The position numbers and the translations under genes are program-made. DNA of 64,000 nucleotides, taken from positions 276,566 through 340,565 of the forward strand of contig NZ_JAJGMW010000002.1 in NCBI RefSeq assembly GCF_020782115.1. The letters run 5' to 3'. This DNA is from Leeuwenhoekiella parthenopeia (GTDB lineage: Bacteria > Bacteroidota > Bacteroidia > Flavobacteriales > Flavobacteriaceae). The notes below the pieces were generated by a model, which worked only from the letters and a program-made list of their open reading frames with translations, did no database searches and was not told the origin of the DNA. Below, piece by piece: positions 1 to 9,900 of this stretch (its first letter is position 1; each line of letters starts with the position of its first letter).

Positions 1-960
1 ATTACTACCGGAAAGTGGTTGTTTGTGCCCGGTTTCCGCGTAGAATCGTTCAGACAATCTATCGCTTATGATGTGATCAACCTCGGAAGCAACGGTATTG
101 GTGAGTCTGCAGCATATAAAAACTTTTACCTGCCCAGTTTGAATGTTAAGTATGCGGTAAATGATGACTCAAACCTGCGTTTTTCAGCCTCAAAAACAGT
201 TTCTTTCCCAGAATTTAAAGAGGTTGCACCCTTTGTATATGAGGATGTAACTCAGCGCGTAGGAGGTAACCCAGATTTGCTTAATGATCCTGCGGTTTCT
301 AATATCTACAACCTGGATCTTAAATACGAATGGTTTTTTGGCAAAGGTGAATTGCTTTCCCTTTCAGGTTTTGGTAAAGAAATAAATGATCCTGTGAATA
401 AGGTGATTGCAAACGACGCGACAGGAACACAGCGTTATTTCAGAACCGGGGATAAGGCAACAGTTTATGGTGTTGAATTTGAACTGCGTAAAAATTTACT
501 TACCAATGAGGATGAGCAACCGGTTTTAGCCGCTGGTCTCAATGCGACTGTAATGAAAACAGAGCAAAAGCTGAAGAGTTCTAACGGTTCGTTTGTTTCA
601 ACTCTTGATCGTACCGACGAACTTCAGGGAGCTTCCCCTTATCTTATAAATGCAGACTTAAGCTACAGTCCTACTTTAGGTAGTTACAAACCCGTAGCAA
701 ACCTTATCTACTCTTACTTTGATGATCGTATTGAAGCTTTAGGATCTGGTCAGCTGGGTAATATTATTGAGAAAGGCGTACATAATCTTGACTTTGTTTT
801 GCGCAATGAGTTGGGTAATAACTGGGAATTAAACCTTAGTGCTAAAAACCTGTTAGACCCGGATATTCAGTATTTCAGAGCAGAGCCTACAGGAGATATC
901 GTAATCTCTAATTATAAGAGAGGTATTGATCTGGGTCTTTCCGTAAAATATTCATTCTAA
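1..960 (+). CDS. TonB-dependent outer-membrane receptor, C-terminal part (5' end outside window)
   Basis: The frame is open from base 1, so signal peptide, plug and first barrel strands lie to the left; about 319 residues remain. They show the alternating pattern of amphipathic beta strands joined by Asn/Gly/Asp-rich loops, with the usual late motif around NLLDPDIQYF, and the chain ends VKYSF. A terminal Phe is typical of outer-membrane barrels. It is not SusC-like in its visible part and no SusD follows; instead a beta-helix lipoprotein gene starts 38 bases downstream, suggesting a two-gene uptake unit. The substrate cannot be read from this fragment. The first methionine codon in the window, at base 19, is internal and not a start. 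Confidence 0.9.
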   Translation: MTTGKWLFVPGFRVESFRQSIAYDVINLGSNGIGESAAYKNFYLPSLNVKYAVNDDSNLRFSASKTVSFPEFKEVAPFVYEDVTQRVGGNPDLLNDPAVSNIYNLDLKYEWFFGKGELLSLSGFGKEINDPVNKVIANDATGTQRYFRTGDKATVYGVEFELRKNLLTNEDEQPVLAAGLNATVMKTEQKLKSSNGSFVSTLDRTDELQGASPYLINADLSYSPTLGSYKPVANLIYSYFDDRIEALGSGQLGNIIEKGVHNLDFVLRNELGNNWELNLSAKNLLDPDIQYFRAEPTGDIVISNYKRGIDLGLSVKYSF

Positions 961-998
961 AAAGTAACCAAAAAATTTACACTTAACACTTAAATACA

Positions 999-2171
999 AT
1001 GAAGACTAATTATTTATTTTCAAGCTTACTGGCGGCTGCGATACTTTTCGCATCTTGTGAAGCCGATGATACAGCTGATATCGTTATTAATGTTGACGGT
1101 AATGGAGGTACACAAACCCCGGTTGTAGGAACAGAATTAAAGGGAACCTATACTTCAGACCTTACCCTTACGGCAGGTCAGGATTATACCCTTACCGATG
1201 CGTTGATTATGGCGCGTAATACGAAGCTTACCATTCCTGCCGGTACAACAATTAGAGCTACCAACGGAGCTAATGTGTATATCGCTATTTCTCAGGGTGC
1301 AGAGATTGATGCACAGGGTACTGCAAACAGTCCTATCATTCTTACTTCTGCAGCAGCTACTCCTGCAGCAGGTGACTGGGGAGGATTAATACTTTTAGGT
1401 AGAGCACCTATAAATTCTACAAGTGGTTCAGCTACTTCAACTTCAGAAATCGGAGCTCTTCCTTACGGCGGTGGAGACGCTTCAGACTACTCAGGTGTTA
1501 TTAAATACGTACGTGTAGAATATTCTGGAGGTGCTGCTGACGGTCAGTCTGAAAACAACGGATTTTCATTCTACGGTGTAGGTAATGGTACTGTTGTAGA
1601 TCACATTCAGGCTTTTAAAGGTAAAGATGATGGTGTAGAATTCTTTGGAGGTACCGTTAACGTAAGCTTTATTTCTGTTATTGATGCTGAAGATGATTCA
1701 GTTGACTGGACAGAAGGTTATTCAGGTACATTGAACAACATTTATATTCAGCACGGAGCTGCACACGATAAAGGTATTGAGGCTGATGGTTATAATACTG
1801 ATATAGGTAATAACTCAAATCCTGTTTATTTTTCTGCTCCTAACGTAAGAAACCTAACTATCATAGGCCAGGGTAATACTCCAGATACCGAAGCTGTACG
1901 TTTGCGTGCAGGAACTCAGGGAATCTTCACCAATGTTTTAATCGATGGTTTTGAAGAAGGTTTTGACCTTGATGGAGATAAAGGAAACAGCCCTACAGGT
2001 CAGGGAGTTCTTGATGATGAACTACAGGTTACCGATGTGTTATTTACTAACGTAACTACAAAAATGAAAAATGATACCACCTTTGAGTTTACTATCGGTG
2101 ATTTTATCACCGGAGATGGTGACGGTACAGGTACTGATTATGCCAGCTGGAGAACCGGTTGGACCAGATAA
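999..2171 (+). CDS. Surface or periplasmic lipoprotein with parallel beta-helix repeats, partner of a TonB receptor
   Basis: 390 residues. The N-terminus is a lipoprotein signal (hydrophobic stretch then LFASC, Cys at residue 20) followed by acidic residues. The body from about residue 50 is Gly/Asn/Asp/Thr-rich with repeated short strands such as ANVYIAISQGAEIDA and short turns, as expected for a right-handed beta-helix. Acidic clusters (KGKDDGVEFF, DAEDDSVDW, DLDGDKGN) could bind Ca2+, which is an inference. It lies 38 bases after a TonB receptor gene and is followed by a strong terminator, so the two probably form one transcript. Lipoprotein plus receptor recalls SusD plus SusC, but the fold is unrelated to SusD. 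Substrate unknown. Databases sometimes give relatives transporter-like names that the sequence does not support. Confidence 0.8.
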   Translation: MKTNYLFSSLLAAAILFASCEADDTADIVINVDGNGGTQTPVVGTELKGTYTSDLTLTAGQDYTLTDALIMARNTKLTIPAGTTIRATNGANVYIAISQGAEIDAQGTANSPIILTSAAATPAAGDWGGLILLGRAPINSTSGSATSTSEIGALPYGGGDASDYSGVIKYVRVEYSGGAADGQSENNGFSFYGVGNGTVVDHIQAFKGKDDGVEFFGGTVNVSFISVIDAEDDSVDWTEGYSGTLNNIYIQHGAAHDKGIEADGYNTDIGNNSNPVYFSAPNVRNLTIIGQGNTPDTEAVRLRAGTQGIFTNVLIDGFEEGFDLDGDKGNSPTGQGVLDDELQVTDVLFTNVTTKMKNDTTFEFTIGDFITGDGDGTGTDYASWRTGWTR

Positions 2172-2196
2172 GCTTTATTTGAATTAGCTATTATAA

Positions 2197-2228
2197 AACC
2201 CCGAACCTAATGTTCGGGGTTTTTGTTT
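2197..2228 (+). terminator. Rho-independent terminator of the TonB receptor/lipoprotein unit
   Basis: Ten-base stem AACCCCGAAC / GTTCGGGGTT with loop CTAAT, followed by TTTTGTTTTT, 25 bases after the lipoprotein stop codon. Confidence 0.9.
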
Positions 2229-2246
2229 TTCATACCAATAAGACAT

Positions 2247-2280
2247 AAAAAAGTAGGCTCTGAAAAGAGCCTACTTTTTT
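2247..2280. terminator. Bidirectional terminator downstream of aspS
   Basis: A perfect stem of 14 bases (AAAAAAGTAGGCTC / GAGCCTACTTTTTT) around loop TGAAAA. It has A runs on one side and T runs on the other, so it can stop transcripts from both directions. It lies 23 bases beyond the aspS stop on the minus strand. Confidence 0.9.
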
Positions 2281-2303
2281 GTTGGTGTTTAAGGTTGTGT
2301 GAG

Positions 2304-4055
2304 TTATACAGTAACTTTCAAATTCAACTCCTTAAGCTGCTCGTCATCAATCTTAGCCGGAGCATCAATCATCACGTCACGGCCGGCATTGTTTTTAGGG
2401 AAGGCGATAAAGTCTCGTATGGTTTCCTGACCACCTAAGATAGCCACAAGACGGTCAAGACCAAAAGCCAGACCACCGTGTGGCGGGGCGCCGTACTGAA
2501 AGGCGTCCATCAGGAAGCCAAACTGTGCCTGAGCCTCTTCTTTGGTAAAGCCGAGGTAGTCAAACATTTTAGACTGCGTCTCTTTATCGTGAATACGTAT
2601 AGAACCACCGCCTATTTCATTTCCGTTTAAAACAAGGTCGTAAGCATTTGCCTTTACATCGCCGGGATTGGTGTCCAGCAATTCCATCTGGCCGGGTTTG
2701 GGCGAGGTAAATGGGTGGTGCATTGCGTGATAACGTTCGGTTTCTTCGTCCCATTCTAAAAGTGGGAAATCTACCACCCAAAGCGGTGCAAACTCGTCTG
2801 ACTTACGCAGACCCAGGCGGTTGGCCAGTTCCATACGCAAGGCACTAAGCTGCGTGCGGGTTTTGTGGGTTTCTCCCGCCATAATCAAAATAAGGTCACC
2901 GGGTTTTGATTGTGCCTCTTCTGCGAAATGTTTTAAGTAGTCTTCGTCAAAAAACTTATTGACCGAAGAACTTAAGCTTCCGTCTGCATTATATTTTATC
3001 CAGATTAAACCAGTGGCGCCAATTTGAGGACGCTTCACCCAGTTGATGAGCTCGTCAATTTGCTTGCGTGAATACTCCGCACAACCTTCAACGTTAATTG
3101 CGTTTACCAATTCGGCATCGTCAAAAACGCCAAATCCGAATGTGGTTCCCCCTTTGGGGGTTAGGGGGCAGAATTCCATCCCAAAACGAATATCCGGCTT
3201 ATCGTTACCGTACTTGGCCATCGCCTCGTCATAGGTCATTCTCGGAAAGTTTTCGATCTCAAAACCAACCACTTCTTTCAGGAGGTGTTTGGTTAAGCCC
3301 TCAAAAACATTCAAAATATCTTCCTGCTCCACAAAAGCCATTTCGCAGTCAATCTGCGTAAACTCCGGCTGGCGGTCGGCGCGTAAATCTTCGTCTCTAA
3401 AGCATTTTACAATCTGAAAATACTTATCCATTCCACCCACCATAAGCAATTGCTTAAAGGTTTGTGGCGATTGTGGAAGCGCATAAAACTGGCCTTCATT
3501 CATACGGCTGGGCACTACAAAATCACGGGCACCCTCAGGCGTAGATTTGATGAGGTATGGGGTTTCCACTTCAATAAAGCCTTTTTCAGAAAGGTAGTTG
3601 CGCACGGCAATACTTACCTTGTGTCTAAAGATGAGCTTCTCTTTTACCGGATTACGACGAATGTCGAGGTAGCGGTATTTCATACGCAAATCCTCGCCGC
3701 CGTCTGTCGCGTCTTCAATAGTAAAAGGTGGCGTTTTGGCCTCGTTTAGAATGCTGAGTTCTTCTACCAATAGCTCCACATCACCGGTAGGCATTTTTGG
3801 GTTTTTAGATTCGCGCTCAATCACTTTACCGGTCACCTGAATCACAAATTCGCGCCCCAGGGTTTTAGCACGTTCCATCACGTCTTTGGGAGTACGCTCT
3901 TCATCAAAAATAAGTTGGGTGATCCCGTAGCGATCGCGCAGGTCTACCCAAATCATAAATCCCTTATCGCGGGTTTTTTGTACCCAACCTGCAAGGGTAA
4001 CCGTTTCATTTATGTGACTGGCGCGTAATGCGCCATTGTTATGCGTTCTGTACAT
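2304..4055 (-). CDS. aspS: Aspartyl-tRNA synthetase
   Basis: 583 residues, class II synthetase of the bacterial type that charges tRNA-Asp with aspartate. An N-terminal OB-fold for anticodon binding (about 15-105) is followed by the catalytic core with motif 2 ([16 protein letters not shown], about 219-234), the QSPQ loop (195-198), a bacterial GAD-type insertion (about 290-420) and motif 3 (GLAFGLDRL) near the C-terminus. Length is normal. Oddity: residues 296-304 are encoded by a GC-rich palindromic repeat (3144-3168) that puts CPLTPKGGT at the start of the GAD region, where relatives have an ordinary loop; see the repeat entry. The reading frame stays intact, so the enzyme is presumably active. 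The gene is monocistronic, with terminators on both sides. Confidence 0.97.
   Translation of the reverse strand: MYRTHNNGALRASHINETVTLAGWVQKTRDKGFMIWVDLRDRYGITQLIFDEERTPKDVMERAKTLGREFVIQVTGKVIERESKNPKMPTGDVELLVEELSILNEAKTPPFTIEDATDGGEDLRMKYRYLDIRRNPVKEKLIFRHKVSIAVRNYLSEKGFIEVETPYLIKSTPEGARDFVVPSRMNEGQFYALPQSPQTFKQLLMVGGMDKYFQIVKCFRDEDLRADRQPEFTQIDCEMAFVEQEDILNVFEGLTKHLLKEVVGFEIENFPRMTYDEAMAKYGNDKPDIRFGMEFCPLTPKGGTTFGFGVFDDAELVNAINVEGCAEYSRKQIDELINWVKRPQIGATGLIWIKYNADGSLSSSVNKFFDEDYLKHFAEEAQSKPGDLILIMAGETHKTRTQLSALRMELANRLGLRKSDEFAPLWVVDFPLLEWDEETERYHAMHHPFTSPKPGQMELLDTNPGDVKANAYDLVLNGNEIGGGSIRIHDKETQSKMFDYLGFTKEEAQAQFGFLMDAFQYGAPPHGGLAFGLDRLVAILGGQETIRDFIAFPKNNAGRDVMIDAPAKIDDEQLKELNLKVTV
3144..3168. 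repeat. Small GC-rich palindromic element inside aspS, translated in frame
   Basis: GGTTCCCCC TTT GGGGGTTAGGGGG: arms CCCCC/GGGGG around TTT, then a second G run. Read on the minus strand it gives the peptide CPLTPKGGT. This resembles a small dispersed repeat that I recall from intergenic regions of flavobacterial genomes (CCCCCTAACCCCCAAAGGGGG type); that link is from memory, not a search. The composition contrasts sharply with the surrounding gene. No second copy was seen in this window. Confidence 0.6.
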
Positions 4056-4074
4056 GCTTGCTATTTTGAAGCTG

Positions 4075-4082
4075 CAAATTTA
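4075..4082 (-). promoter_or_regulatory. Probable -7 element of the aspS promoter
   Basis: On the minus strand it reads TAAATTTG, matching the Bacteroidota -7 consensus TAnnTTTG, about 20 bases before the aspS start. No clear -33 TTTG at the usual 17-23 base distance. Confidence 0.45.
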
Positions 4083-4160
4083 AGAAGATAAGGCTGTATT
4101 TGGACTTAAATACACACAAAATAGCTTGGCAGCGCCAAAAGAAAGGCTGGGGTTCAGGCA

Positions 4161-4198
4161 AAAAAAATCAGGCTACTTAGGAGAAGCCTGATTTTTTA
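4161..4198 (-). terminator. Terminator of the GMC oxidoreductase operon
   Basis: Stem AAAAAATCAGGCT / AGCCTGATTTTTT (13 base pairs) with a ten-base loop, located 25 bases past the stop of the small subunit gene. The T run follows the stem on the minus strand, and an equal run on the plus strand would also work in reverse. Confidence 0.85.
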
Positions 4199-4222
4199 TC
4201 AGAATTTTCTAAAACGAGCGGA

Positions 4223-4936
4223 TTAGGTAATCAAATTACCGTTCTCATCCCATTCGGCAATATCGCCGGCTTTAGTGGGGTCAAGACACTTGGCCAGCCA
4301 TTCTTCTTCGTAAGCAACGCCATGCTGATCGAGTACATCCTGAGGCACACCATCCCAAACATTGGGCAGATTTCCTTTATAACCTATTTCTTTTATACCG
4401 ATTTCTGAAGTGTAAAAACCGGTCATCGTGAGGTTGCGCACCAGCGAAAACCAGTTCACCTGAAACGAACGCTCGCTTTGCGGTTTGTTGGGGTCGTAAA
4501 AGGCGATATCATCCAGGATTTCTTTTTGCTGGTCTGCGGTAGCTTTTTTGAACTCGGCATCAAATCTGGAGTTCGACTCATGATCGAGCCACATCAAACC
4601 ACCGCGCAGCGGGTTTTGCATTTCCGGAACATCTAATGCTGTAAACTCGATAAATTCAACTACCTCTGCGTCTGAAGCGCCGGCAAATGCATCGCTTTTA
4701 GGCAAAATAAGATCGCAAATTACACTCAGGCTCTCGCGCTCGTGCTCATTGAGAAATTCACCTTCCTTGATTTCTTCAATGCCTGCATTTTCTGCTGCGG
4801 TACGCCATTTAACACCTTCTGCCGGTTTTGTTGCAACCGGTGCCGGCGCTTCAACATCTGGCTTGCAACCCTGAAGTGCGAGACCTCCCGCCAGAGAAGC
4901 CAGCACCATAGATTTTATACTGTCTCTTCTATCCAT
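4223..4936 (-). CDS. Gluconate 2-dehydrogenase subunit 3 family protein (Tat signal, lipobox)
   Basis: 237 residues. The N-terminus carries a twin-arginine signal (DRRDSIKS, then a hydrophobic stretch) that ends in a lipobox, LQGC, with Cys at about residue 24. It therefore looks like a Tat-exported lipoprotein. The mature part (about 60-230) resembles the small subunit of membrane-bound GMC-type dehydrogenases: helical, with acidic EFLNEHERE and the Trp/Phe-rich C-terminal half. It starts 3 bases after the stop of the GMC flavoprotein gene, so the pair is cotranscribed and presumably forms a complex, with this subunit supplying the export signal. The substrate is unknown; the family name comes from gluconate dehydrogenase but many relatives act on other sugars or alcohols. 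Confidence 0.85.
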   Translation of the reverse strand: MDRRDSIKSMVLASLAGGLALQGCKPDVEAPAPVATKPAEGVKWRTAAENAGIEEIKEGEFLNEHERESLSVICDLILPKSDAFAGASDAEVVEFIEFTALDVPEMQNPLRGGLMWLDHESNSRFDAEFKKATADQQKEILDDIAFYDPNKPQSERSFQVNWFSLVRNLTMTGFYTSEIGIKEIGYKGNLPNVWDGVPQDVLDQHGVAYEEEWLAKCLDPTKAGDIAEWDENGNLIT

Positions 4937-4939
4937 AGC

Positions 4940-6661
4940 TTAGAGATTTTGTTTTTGAAGTTGGTCAACAATATATTCGGAAGCGCGCATCGATAAAGCC
5001 AAAATGGTCCAGGTACAGTTTTTATCTGCCTGCGAGACAAATACGCCAGCATCTACTACAAACACGTTGTCCACATCGTGCAGCTGCTGAAATTTATTGG
5101 TTACCGAAGTTTTAGGATCGTCACCCATGCGCGTCGTTCCCACTTCGTGAATGATTCTTCCGGGTTTGTGCAAGCCGTAATCCTGCTCTTTCCCCGGTTT
5201 GTCACCTAATGGAATTCCGCCCAGATTGGTAAGTACTTCCTCAAAAGTATCCTGCATATGCCTGGCCTGGTTGCGCTCCTGATCAGACCATTTGTAGTGA
5301 AAACGCAACACGGGAATACCGTATTGATCAACCACATTCGGGTCGATTTCGCAGTAATTTTCATAACGTGCGATAGACTCACCACGGCCGCTCATACCCA
5401 CAATGGCACCATAATATTTCTTGGCATCGCTGCGTAAAATATCCCCATAGCCACCGGCCTGAGTACCAAAGAATTTATTGAAATCATTTACATTGAAGCC
5501 AAAACCGTAGCTGGGCATTCCCATACCACCCCAGACTTCAATGTGGTAACCGCGGGCAAAATCGAGCTTGGAGTTATCGCCCCACCAGGGTGTGTACACG
5601 TGCATTCCCCCCACACCGTCTTCGTTGTATGAAACTTTACGGTTCATCAAATCGGGCACAAATGCCATACGATCCCCACCGGTCGAATCGTGCAGATAAC
5701 GACCTACCAGATTGCTGCTGTTGCCCAGACCGTTAGGGTGTTGTTTGCTCTTGGAGTTGAGCAAAATACGTGCGGTACTACAGGCTGAAGCGCCAAGAAT
5801 TACAACACGTCCCTTAAGTTTATATTCTTTGCGGTCTTCTTTATTGATGTACGAAACACCTGTGGCTTTCCCTTCTTCATTGGTGGTGACTTCACGCACC
5901 ATACAATTTACAAAGAGGTCAACCTGGCCTTTGCTTTTTTGCGCCGGAAAAACCAAACAGGTTCCTGCGGAAAAGTCAGCATAAGCCGAACATGCCCGTC
6001 CACATTGCCCGCAGTAAAAACATACCCCGCGCTCGTTATTGATGCGTTTGGTAAGCATAGACATGCGCGAGGGGTAAACCGGCAAATTGGTCTTACGAGC
6101 TCCTTTGATATAGAAAAGTTCGTGAAGACGCGGTTTGGGTGGTGGTAAAAAGAAACCATCGGGATCGTTAGGCAGACCCTCGTTGGTGCCAAAAACGCCG
6201 ATGAGTTTATCTACCCGGTCGTAATAGGGTTTGATGTCATCATAGGAGATGGGCCAGTTTTCACCATGACCGTCAACATCTTTGTGTTTAAAATCTTTTG
6301 GGCCAAAGCGCAGCGAAATACGCCCCCAGTGATTGGTGCGCCCACCCAGCATATGCGACCGGAACCAGTCAAACTCGGTGCCGTCTTTGTGGGTATAGGG
6401 TTCACCTTCAATTTCCCAACCGCCGTAGGCAGCATCAAACTCCCCAAAAGGGCGGGTTTTTCCGCGACCGCGTCGCTGGGATTCATAAGGCCAGCGCAAT
6501 TGGGTACGCTGATCGGGATCTGCAGGGTCAAAGAATGGGCCGGCTTCAACCACGGCGATTTTAAGACCTGCTTCAGAGAGTATTTTGGTGGCCATACCGC
6601 CACCGGCGCCCGAACCTACGATTATGGCATCGTAGAACGTGGCATCTTCGATTATTTGCAT
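4940..6661 (-). CDS. GMC-family oxidoreductase, FAD flavoprotein subunit
   Basis: 573 residues. FAD-binding Rossmann motif VGSGAGGGMATK at about 16-27 with the downstream VVEAG. The C-terminal GMC domain has HEVGTTRMG and KNCTWTILALS, which hold the usual His and Asn active-site positions. Between them, at about residues 212-230, a cysteine-rich loop (CFYCGQCGRAC) matches a feature of the gluconate-dehydrogenase-like subgroup and could bind a metal. No signal peptide is present, so export would depend on the Tat signal of the partner encoded 3 bases downstream (inference from related dehydrogenases). No cytochrome c gene lies nearby, so the electron acceptor is unclear. It probably oxidises a sugar or polyol in the periplasm. 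Confidence 0.92.
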   Translation of the reverse strand: MQIIEDATFYDAIIVGSGAGGGMATKILSEAGLKIAVVEAGPFFDPADPDQRTQLRWPYESQRRGRGKTRPFGEFDAAYGGWEIEGEPYTHKDGTEFDWFRSHMLGGRTNHWGRISLRFGPKDFKHKDVDGHGENWPISYDDIKPYYDRVDKLIGVFGTNEGLPNDPDGFFLPPPKPRLHELFYIKGARKTNLPVYPSRMSMLTKRINNERGVCFYCGQCGRACSAYADFSAGTCLVFPAQKSKGQVDLFVNCMVREVTTNEEGKATGVSYINKEDRKEYKLKGRVVILGASACSTARILLNSKSKQHPNGLGNSSNLVGRYLHDSTGGDRMAFVPDLMNRKVSYNEDGVGGMHVYTPWWGDNSKLDFARGYHIEVWGGMGMPSYGFGFNVNDFNKFFGTQAGGYGDILRSDAKKYYGAIVGMSGRGESIARYENYCEIDPNVVDQYGIPVLRFHYKWSDQERNQARHMQDTFEEVLTNLGGIPLGDKPGKEQDYGLHKPGRIIHEVGTTRMGDDPKTSVTNKFQQLHDVDNVFVVDAGVFVSQADKNCTWTILALSMRASEYIVDQLQKQNL

Positions 6662-6769
6662 GGAATGCGGATTAGAATACCGTCATAATTTAGAATTATT
6701 TTAAGAATATGAAAAACACTTTTCGACGAATACCAACTCCGGGCAGATAGAACGATCTATTTTAAACTA

Positions 6770-6798
6770 CAAATGCCCCGGTATGAGCGGGGCATTTG
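6770..6798 (-). terminator. Hairpin downstream of the efflux operon
   Basis: Perfect 11-base stem CAAATGCCCCG / CGGGGCATTTG with a seven-base loop, about 100 bases after the RND transporter stop on the minus strand and upstream of the GMC gene. The U tract is poor on both strands, so it may act as an RNA-stabilising hairpin rather than a classic terminator. The rest of the 240-base gap shows no gene. Confidence 0.5.
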
Positions 6799-6901
6799 GA
6801 TCAAATGATTTTTAGCGGCTAGGCCAAAAGGTTTAATATTTCGGGTTTAGCCTTGAAAGTAGTGCCTGGATTCCTCCGTGGTTTCCACGAGGCAGTTTAC
6901 T

Positions 6902-9900
6902 TTAGTTTGAGGCTTCGGCTTTTGCCAGTCTTTTCTCTTCTTCACGGGCTTTGCGCTTGTCTGCAAATTTTACCTTGGCACGATTGGTCAGATAAAACAT
7001 CACCGGTACGATTACCAAAGTCAGGAAGGTCGCGAAAACCAATCCGAAAATAACCGTCCAGGCCAGTGGACCCCAGAAAATCACGTTATCACCACCTATG
7101 TAAATTCCCGGATCGTAATCGGTAAATAAACCAAAGAAGTCAATATTAAGACCTACCGCAAGTGGAATCAAGCCCAATACCGTAGTAATCGCAGTAAGCA
7201 ATACCGGTCTTAGACGTGATTTACCTCCGGCAACCGTAAGTCTGAAGTATTCTTCACGGGTAAGATAATCTTCGTCTTCAACACCCAATTCTTCTTTTTT
7301 ACGATCTATAAGAATCTGCGTATAATCGATTAATACAATCGCATTATTCACCACGATACCCGCAAGCGAGATGATACCCATCATCGTCATCAGAATTACA
7401 AAGTCCATCTGGAAGATGATCAGACCCAGGAATACCCCAACCAAACTCAGGATTACTGCCATCAAAATGATAATGGGTTTTGACAGTGAGTTAAACTGCG
7501 CAACAAGAATCAATAAAATAGATCCCATCGCAATACCCAGTGCCATCAACAGGAAATTAAGGTTGTCTGCCTGCTCTTCCTGTTCTCCGGTAAAGCTGTA
7601 TGAAATGCCGGCCGGAGTATTGTAGCCGCTCAATTCTTCTTTAAGCTGACCCACAATCTCGGTGGCGTTGTAGCCCTGCTCGGTAAGCACGTTAGAATAC
7701 AGGGTGATTACGCGTTTCAGTTCTTTTCGTTTAATCGCACTAAAGGCTGAAGATGCTTTTTTATCTACCAGAGCCGAAATAGGTACCTGAACAATTTGAC
7801 CCTGATTGTTTCTAAAGGTAACGGGCTGATTGAACAGCGCGTTTTCATCGTAGCGGTACTCGTCATTAAAGCGCACATTGATCTCATAATCATCATCTCC
7901 CTCTTTATAAGTCGAAGCTTCTTCACCATAAACCGAACGTCTCAAAGTCTGTCCAATCGCGGCAGTAGAGATACCCAGTTGACCCGCTTTTTCACGATTA
8001 ACCGTGACACCCAGTTCGGCCTTGGAGCGGTTTACATCAAGTTTGAGTTCTTCAATACCGCCTATGCCCAGATCTTCAATGTAGGTACGCATGTCTTCGG
8101 CAGCGAGAAGCATCTCCTCATAGTCCTCACCGCTTATTTCGATATTGATAGGATATCCTACCGGAGGACCGGCAGCATCTTTTTCCACAATTACCGAAGC
8201 TCCGGGAAATCCTTTTACCGCATTACGCACTTCACTAAGCACGGTGCTACTTTTTACATCCCGGCGCAGTTTAAAGTCACGCATAGAAAGCGTGATCTTA
8301 CCTTTATGCGGCATCTCGTTGCTTTGCCCACCATCGGTTTGTGGGTTTCCGGCACCCTGACCCACCTGTGAGATGGCGCTTTCTACCATAAAGTTGTATC
8401 CATCAGGATCTTCATATTTTTTAATGGCGTCAAAAACACGTTGCTCAATTTCCTTGGTGAGGGCGTCTGTTTTTTCAATTGCGGTTCCTTCAGGATATTC
8501 GATGTACGTGATGATCTGGTTAGGTTCATTTTCCGGGAAGAACAGAACCTTCGGTTGCACGATACCAATTAGTATAAACGAAAGAACCAGCATCAGAAGG
8601 GTTCCGAAGAAAAACGCATAGGCCCGTTTTCCGCGAAGCGCAAACTTTAAAAAGCGCTCGTAGAAATTCTCCAGATCTTTAAGTGATTTGTACTGAAAGT
8701 AGCGCACAGCACGGGCAAGAAAATATTTGTAAGCCCAAAGTAATATTGCAAGAAGCAACATCAGGTTACCAATACCTCGCAGTCCGCCTGAATCGGTAAT
8801 GAAACCGCTTACCAAAGCGATGATACCTACACCGGCAAGAATCAGGCTATAGCGTATCAATTTTTTCTTCGAAAGCTCTTCCTCTTCAGTTTTCATAAAA
8901 CGTGAGGTAAGCATCGAGTTGATAATAAGCGCCACAAAGAGTGACGAACTCAACACGACCGAAAGGGTTATGGGGAAGTAAATCATAAACTTACCTATCG
9001 TACCCGGCCACAGACCCAGCGGGAAGAATGCCGCCAGCGTAGTCGCTGTTGAAGCGATAATAGGCCAGGCGATCTCGCCCATACCTTGTTTGGCCGCTTT
9101 AATGCGCGACATGCCCTGATCCATCAGGGAGTACACGTTTTCTACCACCACAATCCCGTTATCTACGAGCATTCCCAGTCCCATTACGAGACCAAAAAGC
9201 ACCATCGTATTAAGCGTAAAGCCCAGCACCGAAAGAATAGTGAGGGACATAAACATCGAAAGCGGAATCGCAAAACCTACAAAAAGCGCGTTTCTAAAGC
9301 CCAAAAAGAACATCAGGACCACAACCACCAGAATCACCCCAAAGATGATGTTGTTTACCAGGTCATCAACCTGACTTTCGGTTTTAACAGACTGGTCGTT
9401 GGTAAGGCTTATCTTTAAAGATTCCGGGTAATAATTGGCTTCTTCCTCTTTTACAATTTTTTTGATCGATTCTACCGCTTCGATCATGTTTTTACCAGCT
9501 CGTTTTTTAACGTCGAGCATCACAACCGGCTTTCCGTACTCCCGGGCAAACGTGGTGGGGTCTTTTTCTTTAAAACGAACGGTAGCGATATCTTTCAGGA
9601 AAATGTTTCCGCCATCGCGCTTCACCACAATGTCATTAAGCTCCTCCGGATTCTCAATTTCGCCTAAAACGCGGATGTTTTTTCGCAAGCCGTCGGTAAT
9701 TACGTTACCTGCAGAAATGGTGTTGTTTTCGGCCCTGATCGCATTGAGAATGTTATCAAAACTCACCTGCGAAGCCGTCATTTTATAAATATCAACAGCT
9801 ACTTCAACTTCCTGTTCTTCGGCACCGCGTATGGTTGCTTCTTTGATCTGCGGAAGCAATTCAATCTTATCCTGAAGGTGCTCTGCATAATCTTTAAGCT

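Noticed and set aside
2223..2438. 71-codon plus-strand frame over the aspS terminator and 3' end
   Set aside because: It begins in one terminator, crosses another and runs antisense to aspS.
5712..6688. Several long open frames opposite or shifted within the GMC oxidoreductase gene (up to 140 codons)
   Set aside because: They overlap a fully conserved enzyme gene; the high GC of this gene leaves few stop codons in other frames, and none has a recognisable domain.
7796..8371. 191-codon plus-strand frame inside the RND permease gene
   Set aside because: It is antisense to a conserved porter domain and has no protein-like motif or start context.
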